Notes: generated by a model from the letters alone, not told the origin. A stretch of DNA of 64,000 nt from Pachysolen tannophilus NRRL Y-2460 (GCA_001661245.1 KV454016.1:165868-229867), one strand, 5' to 3'. Shown: positions 51,102 through 63,009, counted from the first letter of the stretch. Numbers and translations: made by a program.

Positions 51102-51105
51102 TCAT
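49816..51105 (-). CDS. Myb/HTH-like regulator with poly-Asn and poly-Gln tracts
   Basis: ATG at 51105, 429 residues. The N-terminus is almost pure Asn (AAT codons, about residues 3-50), then Gln runs. The only folded core is about 155-270: ARRRSKYSKEQDQMIVQLKKAGKSWVDVADITG with AARNRYQVLIGQQ, which reads as a Myb/SANT-like helix-turn-helix, followed by an acidic helical segment (FTDKQCKEIIKILFLRDPESFG). The C-terminal half is Gln-rich and ends in a Tyr/Gly/Asn-rich, prion-like segment. This suggests a transcription factor with disordered activation regions. I do not recognise the orthologue. Confidence 0.75.
50961..51102. repeat. (ATT)n / poly-Asn coding microsatellite
   Basis: Nearly uninterrupted ATT triplets on the plus strand (AAT, Asn, in the gene on the minus strand), with a few ATC/ACT interruptions. 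It forms the N-terminus of the Myb-like protein and is likely length-variable between strains. Confidence 0.9.
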
Positions 51106-51963
51106 TGTTCATGCAAGTAAAAACTATTCTTTGACTAACTTCAATCAACAATATTGTTATTGAAAAATATTATATATGTTATATTCTGTTATGATATTAT
51201 TATCAAAAAAATATTGTTCATTCAAATATATAAAAAATAATTATAGTCAAATGCTCCAAAAAAATTCTTAAATACTTCAAAATAACTAGTATTAAACAAA
51301 TTGTTTAAAAAAAAAGTACATATTATTAAAAGTATCAGACAAATTATTCATCGAAGATTTAAAAAAACTTCTGTAATAAATAATAACCTGATATTTTTTT
51401 CTACATAAATCTTCATGTTCCTTACGGTAGCTCCACTTATTTGGTACTTCTGCTGCGCATATATTGGCTAAATTTAATTTCACTAGAAAAACTCTGGTGA
51501 TTTATTCTAATGCGCATACTGAAAAAAAAAAAAAAAAAAACAAAAAAAAAAAATCTAACTTCGAGAATCCATGATAAAGTACTTCAATTTATGCGGTATA
51601 TCGTATTCTATACTTAATCTGTGATCTTTATAGTGAAAGTTTTAAAATTAAAACCTTTCATATCTTGCTAGATTTCTGTTATCAACTGCCACCATTTTCT
51701 ATTATTAACCTTTTATTGATAAGAGATATGACTATTATTTAAAAATGCACAAAAGCCAAAAACGTCCATCCACACTTTTCTTTACGTATGCGAACACCGA
51801 TGGGACTATTGTTAGCTAGCTACAAATCTGACTTTTCTTTTCGGCCTCGAAAAATAGAAAATTTACTAGTAAAATAACTCTCTTCGAGAAAAGCTATTTC
51901 CTTAATAGGAAAAAAAAAACTACTGAAAACGATAAAAAAAAAAATTGTTTTTATTTCAAGATC
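51106..51963. other. Spacer between the Myb-like gene and tRNA-Ala(CAG)
   Basis: Contains an A-run at 51522-51540, another at 51542-51552, and the tRNA terminator T-run (minus strand, about 51934-51943). A CTTCGAGA word occurs at 51560 and 51881. Short open frames are not credible. No gene is seen. Confidence 0.4.
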
Positions 51964-52035
51964 TGGACGTGCCCGGGTTCGAACTGGGGTCTTTTTCACC
52001 TGAAGAAAACGCGCTAACCACTGCGCCACACGCCC
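51964..52035 (-). tRNA. tRNA-Ala(CAG), decodes CUG as alanine
   Basis: A 72-nt cloverleaf with no intron. The acceptor pairs GGGCGTG with CACGTCC, including G3:U70, the alanine identity pair, and discriminator A. The first bases GGGCGTGTGGCG match eukaryotic tRNA-Ala. D arm GCGC...GCGC. The anticodon stem TTTTC/GAAAA encloses loop TTCAGGT, anticodon CAG with G37. The variable loop is short (4 nt), unlike tRNA-Leu or tRNA-Ser. The T arm is CCCAG-TTCGAAC-CCGGG with one A52:C62 mismatch. A 10-T run about 20 nt past the 3' end (minus strand) is a good Pol III terminator. This tRNA should read the standard Leu codon CUG as Ala, as known in Pachysolen and relatives. Confidence 0.92.
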
Positions 52036-55000
52036 TTAAATACTAACTTTTAATGACAAAATTATCTATATTTATTGATAAAACTAAATTTAAATAGTTT
52101 TAAATCCACATTGATATAATGCTTCAACTAGCAAAATATACTTAGCCTAACGGAAATTATGTAGATATAATCGCTACAAATTTTTTAAAAACCCGTTTTT
52201 ACTATCTTTATAGCTACAATATAAATAAAATAATCTCTTCAACTCGTATTCGACACTTTAGCCTAAACGATTCAAATCAATTAAGAAGTTCTTGATTTTT
52301 CTCCTTTGGGATTCTAAATCTTAAAACGAACACAGTACCAAAAATACTATATTAAATAAATCAAAAATGAAAACACAATCATTAAGTGCCCTCAAAAATA
52401 AGGCTAGATATTGATTGAGATCAATAACTATTTACATCAAATGATGTTTGTTAAACAATAAATTGAGGCTACAAGACAACTCAAACGATTGATAATCTGA
52501 AAAGATTTATCCTAATTAGAGATATAGACTTGTTTTCGCTTAGCTTCACCATTATGTGTCCAAGTGCTCATTATTTTAAATGACAATGATTTTTAAATAA
52601 TAATTGTTTACTGAACAAGTAATTTTTTTTTCAAAAAGAGACGAAGAGAAACTAAAATAACCTTACACCTCAAACCCTTATATATTTTCCCGTTACATTT
52701 TTCTTCATTGAGACCTATTACTACTGTCATGAAAAATTCAAATACTAAAGACTGCTTCCAATAAATCTTGAAAGAAAACTTGTTACAAAACTCAAACAAA
52801 GTAATTAGTATCGAAGGATTACATCGTTCCTTTACATGCAAACTTGAAAAAATACACTTTATCTCAAATTAGGGAAACAAAAAAAGAGTTCAGCATTACG
52901 TTGAATTTTTATGAAAGTTAAGGGCTTACTTCCTTATCTTTGTAACTACAATTCTTTGAGTATGAGTGCACTGCAGCTCCAATTCGAATTTCAACTAACC
53001 GGTTAGTAGCCCAGACAATAACTGCGAAAGAGACTATACACAATAAAAGACATCTAATATCAGATTTTCTCTTTGTGATTTGAAAGCAAATATCAAAAGA
53101 AATCAAATGAAATATCCAGTAAAAGCGAAAGCCTATTTCAAAAACAGTGAAATAAAACGTTTTGAAATCTATTCTGTTTTCATAAACTTCATACATTTGT
53201 CTAATACATGAAACCACTTTGTTTTTTTTTGTTTTTTTTTAATTAATCTTTCTGTTTAGCAATATCCTTCATTAGCTATGGAAAAAATTTCGGCTCGAAA
53301 AAAATTTCAGCATCCAAACTATATTTGAATTAAAATAAATTTCACTGAGCTGTATCTTCACCAACTTCACCTTCAGCTAATTGAAGAAACTAATACATAT
53401 TTTAAAAGTAAACGCTACAGCTAGGTCAATGAGTAAACATACTCTTCTCCATTGACTCGATAAACAGCGAAATATCAAAACTCAATTTTATCAAAAAGTA
53501 AACTTGGACCTTACTCGCTAGATAGGATCAATGGATTTTGTTGCTCGTTTGTAAAACGCAAAAGCGACTACAGGTTTATAAAGGTGTTTCTTCAAAACTT
53601 TGATCTCGCAGAACATTAAGAAAGTTATATATTCAACAACTAAAAAACTTCAAAGTAAGAGTAAAACAAATACAATAGGGTTCTGTTAGTTAATAGTAAA
53701 TTTTAGTTGATATAACTTAATTTAGATTAACCGAAATTTAGAGAGATTTCTAAATCAAATTTTTTTCTTACTGATTTAATTTCTTTAACCAAATTGTATT
53801 AATGTATATTTGGAAACCCATTACTCAATCAATATACACCGTCGTTTGCATTCCATGAAAAAAAAAAAAAGAATTAAAATTCAGGTTTCAGAGATTGACT
53901 AATTAAAAACTTTTAGATATTACTGTGAACGCCAAGAACCTACTGAACAACCCCCAAGAGACTATGGACATTACCATTCTATTTTCATCATATTGGTTCG
54001 TTTCAAATAACAGTTCTGAAGTCCTATTACAAATCAACAACTACAATATAATATCAAGTCCCCTTTGACAAGTTTGTCCTCCGAGAAGAAGAGAGTTGAT
54101 CATTGAAGAAGCCAAACAAGGACCAATATCTATTTAAAGGTAGATTTGTAGGAAAAAAAACATTGATGGGCTTCTATTTTCTTTACCCTCTATTTTCGAA
54201 CTTGTTATTTTTGAATATTAACTTTCTTTATGTAATTGAAGTACGAAGTTCACTGTTAAGCTTTGACTTAACCAGTTGGACTAATGGTCTCAGTTTACTT
54301 AAAATGTAAGGCACTCACTCGCTCATATCTGAGATTCCTAATGTTCTGAAGTTGTTACCCCTGTTTAGCAGGATAGTGTAGCCGATACCGTTATACAGTC
54401 CTCCATATTCTCGCAACACCTTAAACTTACATTGTAATGAGATGTAATACTTATCAAAAGTAATTGATTGTTACAAGGCAAAATAAAATTAAAATACTAA
54501 ACTTTTCAAAATAAGAATCTGGAAGCAGAAAACACTATTCGTTTGCTCCGATGCGATTAAAATATATCTAATACCTTGGGTTCGTTAATTTTTATTTCAG
54601 ACTTTAATGAGATTCAAAACAAAACACTAATTTTGCTAGCTATACGTTTAGTCTGTAGCCTAGCGCTGATGGGGGGCAATTTATATGGAAAGTCAATTGC
54701 AAAGTTTTAAAGAAAAGAGATAAAAAATAACGCTTTTCCGATTCTGTATGTTGTCCTCATTCTAAAAATCTCAATTTTTATCTCTAAGAACTGTTCTCAG
54801 TGGAGCTTTTAGTTTTCCGAGTAATTAACCTGTTGGATAATAAATTTGCTTTTGGGATGAAATCCATTGAACCTACCTACTATTGTATGTGGATATAGAA
54901 GAATGCTGATATTTCCATATACTGAACAAGAGAATTGGATTCACGTATTTTTTTGAAAATACTTCTTCTCTCTTTCCTTATTACTTGCGAAGCAGCACCG

Positions 55001-58000
55001 AATTTGCTATTTGAACTTAAAAGAAGATGCAGGGACTTCAGAAGCTCTTTTAATCGTTTGCTTTCATTTGAACTTGAGTTTCTCTAGCAACATAAATGCT
55101 CCCCAACAGTTCTAGTTATGATGCAATAATTTATATAGTATAGATTTAGAACGATATAAGCAAATAGCATTGGGCCACTCACAACCTAAAGGTGAAAAAA
55201 AAAAGTCCATATGCAAAATCTCAAGATGGATCCGTCAGGGTATGAACAGTTTGGATCAGTTACTAACCTTTAAATCTTGAAAATAAATATGATGCATTGC
55301 GTATCAAGGGAATATCAATATCATTCCTTTACTTCGTTAGTGACTAATTGATCACGACCATTTTTCAGAGCCCTCTTCCTGTTCACTTCTTATCTCTCAT
55401 CTATTATTTAAAATTCACCCTGAAGAGTTTCTGAACTAAGTTATTTGGATTTGCATTTAGACATAGGGGAGAAGATCATATTTTTAGGATCGATTGTTGA
55501 TAAGTCATAAACCTCTAAATCCATACTAACTGACAATTATTTGAGTGTTTTGTTTAATTTGCTTGTATTCTTTTTCGTGCCACAATTTCCTTTACCTTAG
55601 TAATAAATCATTTATTATTTATATCCCAACTGTAGAAGTGGTTCAATCGAAGCAAATTCCAAAAGAAAAACAATCTGCTAACGACGATGCAAGATATTTA
55701 ACGGTTATCTAAAACTAAGTTGATTGCAGCGAAAAACGAAGAAGTCAGAAGTGAGTTCTGTGATCAAAACTTAGATTTCCAGAATAATTGCTCCTAACCT
55801 TAAAAATCACGATTCGTTTATACACGAGAGCGCTCACTCAAAGTTCTGATTACACCTTCAGAAATACTTAGATAAGGCAAAACCAGAACCTGGAAATTTG
55901 TTAGTTTTAGAGAATTCAATTTAAATAAGGATATCATTACAACGTGTTTCTTTCAGGATATTGAATTCTCATCTCAAAAATGTAAAACTCATCAATGGAA
56001 TCTTAAACGAATTTACTTCATTTTAGTCGTAGAAACAACCAGAATCAGAAGCTTTAATTGGTTTTGTTTAGTTACTTATCCTGAGGAATTTATGGAGAGA
56101 GATAGTCGGAATAGAAAATCAGCAAAAATTATAACACATCTTCGTTCAGCTGACATCAATTTTTTTCTACTTTTTTATTAGTTACTTAGTAAACATTTTT
56201 AGTTTCCCCCAATGCAGAATGGGAAGCTTGTGCTAAAGCTTCGAGTCTAGATGTGAATTCTAGTTAATATGAGCTGTGTGCGAAAATTTATTTAGTGCCT
56301 TAAAAATAAAAAGTATTCCGAGTGCTGTATTTGATGTTTCATTTGCATTTGTGTTTTCGGAAGATGTCAGGAAGAATAACTTTAAAGCATTTTTTCTACA
56401 AGATCAGGGACAATAACTTCAACAAATCGAACATAATCTACGGGTTTCGTGAAAGAACTTGAGTTCAGACAAAAGTTAAGTTAAGGAATAATTGAATCTG
56501 ATTTGTAATATCAAAAACTTGTGATCAATTAAATGGATTTTTAGTTCAGATTCTTCTTTTAGCTAGTATGAGGTACCTTCTCTAATACTTTTGAAGTATA
56601 CTAATATCCTTAATATTTTCTATTTAGCAAAGAATGTTTACTGTAAGAGCAAAACAAAGATTAGGAGCTCTGTTGTTTTTTAATTTTTTCACGCTTTTTT
56701 ATGGATGTTTTTTTAATTTTCTGCAAAATAAAAGTAAAAGAGAAACTAACTTAGGATTGTCTCTTGAATCTTTTGTATCTTATTGAAAGATACAGGCCAT
56801 ATTTTTGTTTACGAGTTGCCTTTCATTTTACAGTTTATGAGGTTAGTAACTTCAACGTTAGGTATTCCCTGAATGTATCGATTGACCAGGCAGGTATAGG
56901 TAAGTTCCTTCGCAAGTGATGTAGCAGTTTTTTTCGAAGAAAATAACTTAATTATTGTTTCGTCACTATATTCTACGTTGACTGAAATAGTTTGAAAACA
57001 GTAAAGTGATTTATAGAACTCTTTAATAGAGAACTAGTTTTTTATTCTAAACTGGTGAGATAGAAAATACCTGGCAAATAAGAAGCTATTACTAGATTTT
57101 GCTAATTTTTATTTCTAAAGAAAAAATTCGAGCTCGCAATACATCGAAGCTATCTATGTACTACATCTATTTCTCTTAGGACATTCATTGATTGCAAGGC
57201 CCAAACGGATTGTTATTTCTTTAGGATCACTTACTAAATATTTGAAATGCGTTCTCTGTCTGGTGCATGAGTTTCGTTATACTGTTTATCTCCTTGTATG
57301 CTGTTGTTTCGAATAGTATCGTAATAACAAATACTTTTATTTAGTTTTTAGAATAATTTTTTGAAATAATGTGTTACCGACAGCAAATGTTTTATTTGAA
57401 GGCAGGATTCGTTTTTCGGTGCCTTTCAATTAAACATTTCCTTACATACATAGAGGATTAGTGATTCTGGTATTTTGCCCTTGATTTTTTACCTTCTTCA
57501 ATTTTAAGAATATAGAAATTACATTGATAAGGCAAATAAATTTCTTCTACTTTGTATTTCCAAAAGGCTCAAAAGTCACTTTTTGCGGAACGTGAAATCA
57601 AGTTTCAGTGCAGTAAAGGCAATTCATAATATGATTACAATTAGAAATAACAGTAAGTCATAGCTATTGTTATAGAGACCAATAAAACCTGGCAAAGTTG
57701 AATTTTTATTTTGTAACTAGACTCTAATTCGTAATAAATATTCTTCCTAGAAAATGTATCTCAATTATAGAAAAGATTGATATTTGGTATAGGATTGAGA
57801 TCGGAAGGTCGCTGTTAGATAAAAACAATGTTCTGTTTTGATGAAAAATAAAACGATGGATGCGAATTGGATATGGTCCTCAAGTTTCAAAAGAATGTGT
57901 TTTTCTGGAGGACGTAGTCTTAGATCATCAGATTTTAAAAAATAAGGTAGTCTTCTAGAAAGAAACTTTAAAGATAAATTCAAGTAATACCAACTTATGA

Positions 58001-58261
58001 AGATGATAAAAATCATAATGAAGAATTTGTGAAAAAGTTATGAATTTTGTTGGTTACAACTTTTAAGCATAGGTAATTAGTTTATCCGAATATCGTCAAT
58101 TTGGATATTAGCGACCATTGTCGTTAGATAGAAATAATTAAATCTTGTATTGATAGTTAGATCATATTTTTACACTAAACTCGGGCATGTTGAATTACGT
58201 TTTGTAAGTTCAAAAAGAAAAAAAGTTCTATTGTCTATTCAATGTGAAATAAAATCAATAG
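52036..58261. other. 6.2-kb gene desert, candidate centromere or decayed region
   Basis: No open frame reaches 100 residues with any family feature, and no tRNA, rRNA, snRNA or element was recognised. The sequence differs from all other intergenic DNA in the window. It lacks long A/T homopolymers and microsatellites and is visibly richer in G+C (sample lines 35-38%) than the other spacers. I saw no long direct or inverted repeat. The best internal match is GTAAGAGYAAAACAAA at 53655 and 56643, which may be chance. It lies between the tRNA-Ala(CAG) gene and the CUL3 3' end. A regional centromere, a decayed gene block or a long non-coding gene all remain possible. Confidence 0.5.
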
Positions 58262-60637
58262 CTATGCTAAATAATTATAAACGTTCCGATCGTCACTCGA
58301 CCTTGCTAAATACTCTCTTTCCAATAAAGCTTCAATCCTTTGTTTTATTAGGCTAGGAGGAGGTTTAAACCTGTTTTGAAGCTGTCTAATGGTTTCATTC
58401 ATTAGTTCATTATGCGTTGCCGTCTTCCTTGCCTTCATTATTCTCACAATAGCGGCATCTGTTTCATACTTTCTCGACCTATCGACACTTTCTATAGTTT
58501 TACCACGTTCAGAATCATCTTCTGGTTTATTGGATAAAGAAACGGCGCTAACTTTTACCTTCGTCAAATTTGAATGAAAATTTTCATTTATCTTAAAAAC
58601 ATCATCGTGCTTTACGTCTCTAGACATTGGTTTTTTAATCAATAATCTTGTTCTTGGGGCCACGGATATGGATTGTAATTGTCTTTTCAATTCTTGCTTA
58701 GGAATATTCGTTAATTCATAAATTTCATCAAATGTGTATTTTTTGTCAGAAGTTTGGTTATCAAAAAGCATTATTATCGCCCCAGAATAAGTTGGCATAT
58801 TGATTTCATATAATTTTTTTTTAAATCGCATTCTGATATCAACGGTACCAAAATTTGGAGCCCAAATTAATATTCTAGCATTGTGCTTTGATAAATAAAA
58901 ATTTTCATATTTTTCTTTCAAAGTGTGAAGACTTTCAGGGAATTTAAAATTATTATCTTTGGTGAGAGGCAATGGCCAAAAAGTGGTAGTTAAAATATTC
59001 ACATCAACCTCTAACTTTTTTTTAGATAGTTCCTTCTGATTATTAGGAGCAACTTCTGCCGCCTCTTTCAATTGCAAAGTTTTAAATTCCGAGGACAAAT
59101 CTTTTGATATCTTAATATCTCTAAACATACCTTCCAATTTGGAAGTAAAAGATGCACCGAGTTCCTGTTTAATCTTACTGATCATACTCCGTTCGAGTTC
59201 ATTTGAAATGGATTTTTGTTGTAATAATCTTTTTGCCAAATGTTTTTTATAATATTTTTCAAACAAATCTTTATCCTTTATATGTCTGAAGATAACAATT
59301 GATTTATCTAAGATGGCTTCACATTCTTCTTCTGTTCTGTTTTTAAATGCACGTTTAATACAGTCATCAATAAACAATGACAAGTATTCACATACGTTAT
59401 TTGATGTGTTCAATAATTGGGAGATTGATGAGTTTATAGCTTTAGCAAGTTGCTGATTGTATGCAAAACTTTTTTTCAAAATTTCTTCATATTTGTCCAT
59501 TAATTCCAAAATATTTTCAACCCATTTTACGGCAAATTGAGTTGTATTTTCCTTTCCAGTTGATTTTGATTGCTTATTGGAATTTGTTAAATTATTTATT
59601 GGTGATACTAGTTCCTTAGTTTTTTTCATTAAATCATCTCCTTCATTTAATATGATTTCATGAAATAAAATTTTCAAGATTGAGAGTTCAGTATCACATC
59701 TTAAAACAAGCTTATAAATCAAATTTAGTTGAGGTAATTTGATATTATCTACCAAATTTTTCAAACCTTCATTTTCAAATCTTAAGATAATATTTAAATT
59801 TTTATCAATTAAGACATTATTCATTAAATCAACCAATTTTGGGAAAGTGGTTTGTGGTAAGTATAATATATTTCTCTGTTCTTCATCTTTGATCAATTGA
59901 TCAATCTTATTAATATATACTAATCCATTTTGGAAAGCTATAATTTCATTGGATATCTTGTTATAAAATTCTAAAGATGCATCCAAAAATACAGGTTCAA
60001 AATATTTCACATAATAATTTTCACCATCATCTTTTTCTCCTGGTAAAGTTTCTAACATATAAATAATTGATTTTATTAAAAATTTATCAATAATTTCACC
60101 AGTATCTCTATTTTTATTAACTTCATTAATCACTATTCTTATGATTCTATCTCCAATTTCATTATTATTATATTTAATAATATAATCTCTGAATAATTCT
60201 AAACCAACATCATAAATTAACAACAAATGATTTTGTTTTGAATAAACTCTATTGAGATACATCAATACATCACTTATCATTCTTGTTGAAAGTAAATTTT
60301 CTTGCCATTGTTTATTAACTTCCAACAAAAATTTTTTATCATCTTCTGTGGTACTTAAAATTTTAGATCTAATATCACAAAGTAAATGTGTCTTTATAGA
60401 TTCCAAGACATTATTATATAAAGATTTCCCAAACTTTCTTAAAACTAAATTATATGAAATTCTATAAAGCTCTTCAAATGATAAACTTGAAGAATTTTTT
60501 GATTGGATTTGCTTGATTGCAAATGATAATACTTCCCATGATTTGTTGAAATCAACTTCAGAACCAGATAACGTTTTCTTGGGAGGCCTGATTTTCGTTC
60601 TTTTCAAACTATGAGCAGAAGAATCATTGATAGACAT
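58262..60637 (-). CDS. CUL3: Cullin-3 scaffold of a RING E3 ligase
   Basis: Cullin-3 holds BTB-type adaptors and the RING protein in an E3 ubiquitin ligase. The ATG at 60637 (MSINDSSAH) gives 791 residues; an upstream extension is Phe/Val-rich leader sequence and less likely. The N-terminus IRPPKKTLSG...SWEVLSFAIKQIQSKNSSSLSFEELYRISYNLVLRKFG aligns directly with human CUL3. YLSLFIDDCIKRAFK and DLFEKYYKKHLAKRLLQQKSISNELERSMISKIKQELGASFTSKLEGMF form the cullin homology region. The C-terminal winged helix has the neddylation Lys in AAIVRIMKARK and ends YLARSSDDRNVYNYLA. It is better conserved than S. cerevisiae Cul3. It diverges from SWC4. Confidence 0.95.
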   Translation of the reverse strand: MSINDSSAHSLKRTKIRPPKKTLSGSEVDFNKSWEVLSFAIKQIQSKNSSSLSFEELYRISYNLVLRKFGKSLYNNVLESIKTHLLCDIRSKILSTTEDDKKFLLEVNKQWQENLLSTRMISDVLMYLNRVYSKQNHLLLIYDVGLELFRDYIIKYNNNEIGDRIIRIVINEVNKNRDTGEIIDKFLIKSIIYMLETLPGEKDDGENYYVKYFEPVFLDASLEFYNKISNEIIAFQNGLVYINKIDQLIKDEEQRNILYLPQTTFPKLVDLMNNVLIDKNLNIILRFENEGLKNLVDNIKLPQLNLIYKLVLRCDTELSILKILFHEIILNEGDDLMKKTKELVSPINNLTNSNKQSKSTGKENTTQFAVKWVENILELMDKYEEILKKSFAYNQQLAKAINSSISQLLNTSNNVCEYLSLFIDDCIKRAFKNRTEEECEAILDKSIVIFRHIKDKDLFEKYYKKHLAKRLLQQKSISNELERSMISKIKQELGASFTSKLEGMFRDIKISKDLSSEFKTLQLKEAAEVAPNNQKELSKKKLEVDVNILTTTFWPLPLTKDNNFKFPESLHTLKEKYENFYLSKHNARILIWAPNFGTVDIRMRFKKKLYEINMPTYSGAIIMLFDNQTSDKKYTFDEIYELTNIPKQELKRQLQSISVAPRTRLLIKKPMSRDVKHDDVFKINENFHSNLTKVKVSAVSLSNKPEDDSERGKTIESVDRSRKYETDAAIVRIMKARKTATHNELMNETIRQLQNRFKPPPSLIKQRIEALLEREYLARSSDDRNVYNYLA

Positions 60638-61099
60638 CCCCAAATATCTTGGAACTTGCAATAGAAAAGAAACAAAAACAAAATGAAATACTTTATCCAA
60701 TTACTACTACCACTACTACTATTATACTAAACTTCTTAAAAACATATCTAGTTAGCATTTTATTTCACTAGTAGTAATAAACCATACCAGCAAAAACAAA
60801 GCAGCCCCAATAATTTACATTCCCTAAATAAACAGCCCTTAAATCAATAGAAAAAAAATAAAAAAAAACACAAAATTAAACGTGTCAACAGAGAAAAAAA
60901 ATAAATGACAGAAAAATAGTCGTTCTCAAAGTATCAAAAAATAGTTTGTGTTATTGAATTTGAATTTGGATTTTTGGTGGTGGGTTTGGTCTACAAGGTC
61001 TACAAGGACTTTTTTTCTTTTTTTCTGCTAATACTGTTTATATTAAATATATTAAATATTTAATAATATCACGATTTAGTGTGATATCAAACAGTAATC
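60638..61099. other. CUL3/SWC4 divergent promoter
   Basis: Contains (CTA)n-like words near 60704-60722, A-runs, a GGTCTACAAGGTCTACAAGG direct repeat near 60989-61008, and AATATTTAATAATAT sequence before SWC4. No further gene is seen. Confidence 0.4.
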
Positions 61100-62706
61100 A
61101 TGTCTTCTTCGTCGGATATATTGGATGTATTGAATATCACAAAAGATGAACATCTGGCTAATAAGGTTACGAGGAAAAATCAGCTTTCTGTTAAGAATAA
61201 TAAGAAAGCAAGACGTAAGTTAATTTTTTTTTCTTGTTCTTTTCTTTTAACGTTATACTGACAAAATGATTTGTAGAAAATGGTATGAATCGTGAATTGT
61301 TTAACTTGATTGGGTCGAATATTCCTCCTGTTATGTTGACGAATAAAAAAAGTAATAAGTTTAAGCAGAGATTGAATTCGAATAATAAGCCAACACCTTG
61401 GACATGGTGTGAATTTAAAAATAATGCAAGAGGTGATAATTTGAAGTTATATCATTGGGTTAAAGGCTCTGCTGATTTGAATAAAGACAAAGTTTATATT
61501 TTTGAAAAATTTAATAGTCATTTAGTTCTTCCAAAAATTGAAAGTGAAAGTGATTATAACGAAAAAAATTTACAAGATGATGATTGGAGTTATGAAGAAA
61601 CCAAATATTTATTTGAATTATGTAGTGATTATGATTTAAGATGGATTGTAATTCATGATAGGTATCAATTTGATGATAGAAGTATTGAGGATTTGAAAGA
61701 AAGATTTTATAAAGTATCTGAAAAACTTTTAAGTTCATCAGATATAATACCAGATGAAAAAACTAGAAATATAATTAATTCATTACAATCATTTGATAAA
61801 CAAAAAGAAATTGAAAGAAAAGAATATTTAGTTAAATTGTTGAAAAGAAGTCCAGCTGAAATTGCTGAAGAAGAAAGTTTGGTGATAGAATCAAGAAAAT
61901 TCGAATTAGCTGCTAAAAAAATGCTTACAGAAAGAGCTTCGTTATTAAGAATATTAGATTCTCCACAGGCAACAGCTTCAATACAACAGTATCAAACTTC
62001 ACATGGCTTAACACAATTATATAATGCTTTAATGATTAGCGATAAGCACAAGAAGCGCAAGGTTGAAACTCCAATTCCCCCTCAAATACCGCCTGCTGCT
62101 GCGACTCCTTCTGCACTCATAGCGGAAGCTCAAGCCCAAAATAAACAACAACAACAACAACAACAACTACAACAACAACAGCAACAGCAGCAGCTGCAAT
62201 TACAACAAGCTCATGGCCACCACCATCATCATAAAATGTCCCAATCTGGTTCACAACAACAACAACAACAACAACTATCGCAGCAACTGTCACCGCAACT
62301 GTCACAACAACAGCAGAAGAGAAAATTTTCAGTCAGTTCGTTATTGCCTCCTGAAAAGCAACATAAGAAAAATTCAAATTCACAAATTGCAAATTTATTA
62401 GCAAAAAAATTGACACCAGAAGAACAAATGTTATATGGCATAAGCTATCACTCAGAAAAATTGACTCCCGGTGTTTCATTAAGGTCAGCAAAGATTACTT
62501 CGTTTAGGCCAGCTGTTCAAACAAGAATTAATAGTGTCTTGAATGAATTGGGTATTGCACCAAAACCAACAATACCAACTGCTAAGGTTTGTGAAAAGTT
62601 TGAAATTTTATTACACACCATTAATTTATTATTAGATGCAAAGAGGCAAACTGATAAATTGGAAACAGAAATAAAAATAATTGCGTCACAAAGGCAAAAG
62701 CAATAA
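61100..62706 (+). CDS. SWC4: SWR1/NuA4 subunit Swc4 (Eaf2, DMAP1)
   Basis: Swc4 is a SANT-domain subunit shared by the SWR1 H2A.Z exchanger and the NuA4 acetyltransferase. Exon 1 is 61100-61214. The 62-bp intron has donor GTAAGT, branch TACTGAC and acceptor TTGTAG. Exon 2 is 61277-62706. The product is 514 residues starting MSSSSDILDVLNI, close to yeast MSSSDIFDVLNI, and the splice gives ARQNGMNRELFNLIG. Other blocks: PTPWTWCEFKN, LYHWVKGSADL, the SANT-like DDDWSYEETKYLFELCSDYDLRWIVIHDRY, and RSPAEIAEEESLVIESRKFE. A CAA/CAG Gln tract (62142-62209 and 62255-62318) interrupts the protein. PGVSLRSAKITSFRPA ends the conserved part. Confidence 0.95.
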
Positions 62707-63009
62707 TTTTTTAAAGAAACATATTTATATATGTATAATTGTATAATAATGAAGTTTTAAGTGGATGATTTCTATTGTATTTTCAAGTTTGATTTGTAAA
62801 AATAAAATTAATATATGCATTTATATAGACAAAGAAGTAAAGTAAAAACTGGAAATTAAAAACAAAAAGTTACAATGTCAGTTTTAAAGTGTTGAATAAA
62901 TAACAAAAGCAGCTGCAACTACAGCTTATGGAAGTAAAGTTTAGTTAAATATAAGGCAACTAAAACCAAAAATTAATAAAAAAAAAAAAAAATGCAAAAA
63001 AAAGTCTGT
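62707..63009. other. SWC4/BRN1 convergent spacer
   Basis: AT-rich, with an A-run just past the BRN1 stop. Nothing further is seen. Confidence 0.4.

Noticed and set aside
51820-52029. Minus-strand frame of 69 codons
   Set aside because: It runs through the tRNA-Ala(CAG) gene.
51964-52035. Reading the CAG tRNA as tRNA-Leu or tRNA-Ser
   Set aside because: Both classes need a long variable arm; this one is 4 nt. The G3:U70 pair, GGGCGTGTGGCG start and A discriminator fit alanine.
52918-53217. 99-codon minus-strand frame in the gene desert
   Set aside because: No family features; a frame of this size is expected by chance in 6 kb of moderate composition. The same holds for 52608-52841, 54103-54309 and 57765-58016.
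53655-56658. GTAAGAGYAAAACAAA pair and TTTCTRTTTAGCAA pair as a direct repeat in the desert
   Set aside because: The matches are only 14-16 bp with a mismatch, within chance expectation for 6 kb of AT-rich DNA; flanks do not extend them.
52036-58261. LTR retroelement or other mobile-element relic filling the desert
   Set aside because: No terminal repeats, primer-binding site or reverse transcriptase or integrase motif was recognised by eye; a database search could still change this.
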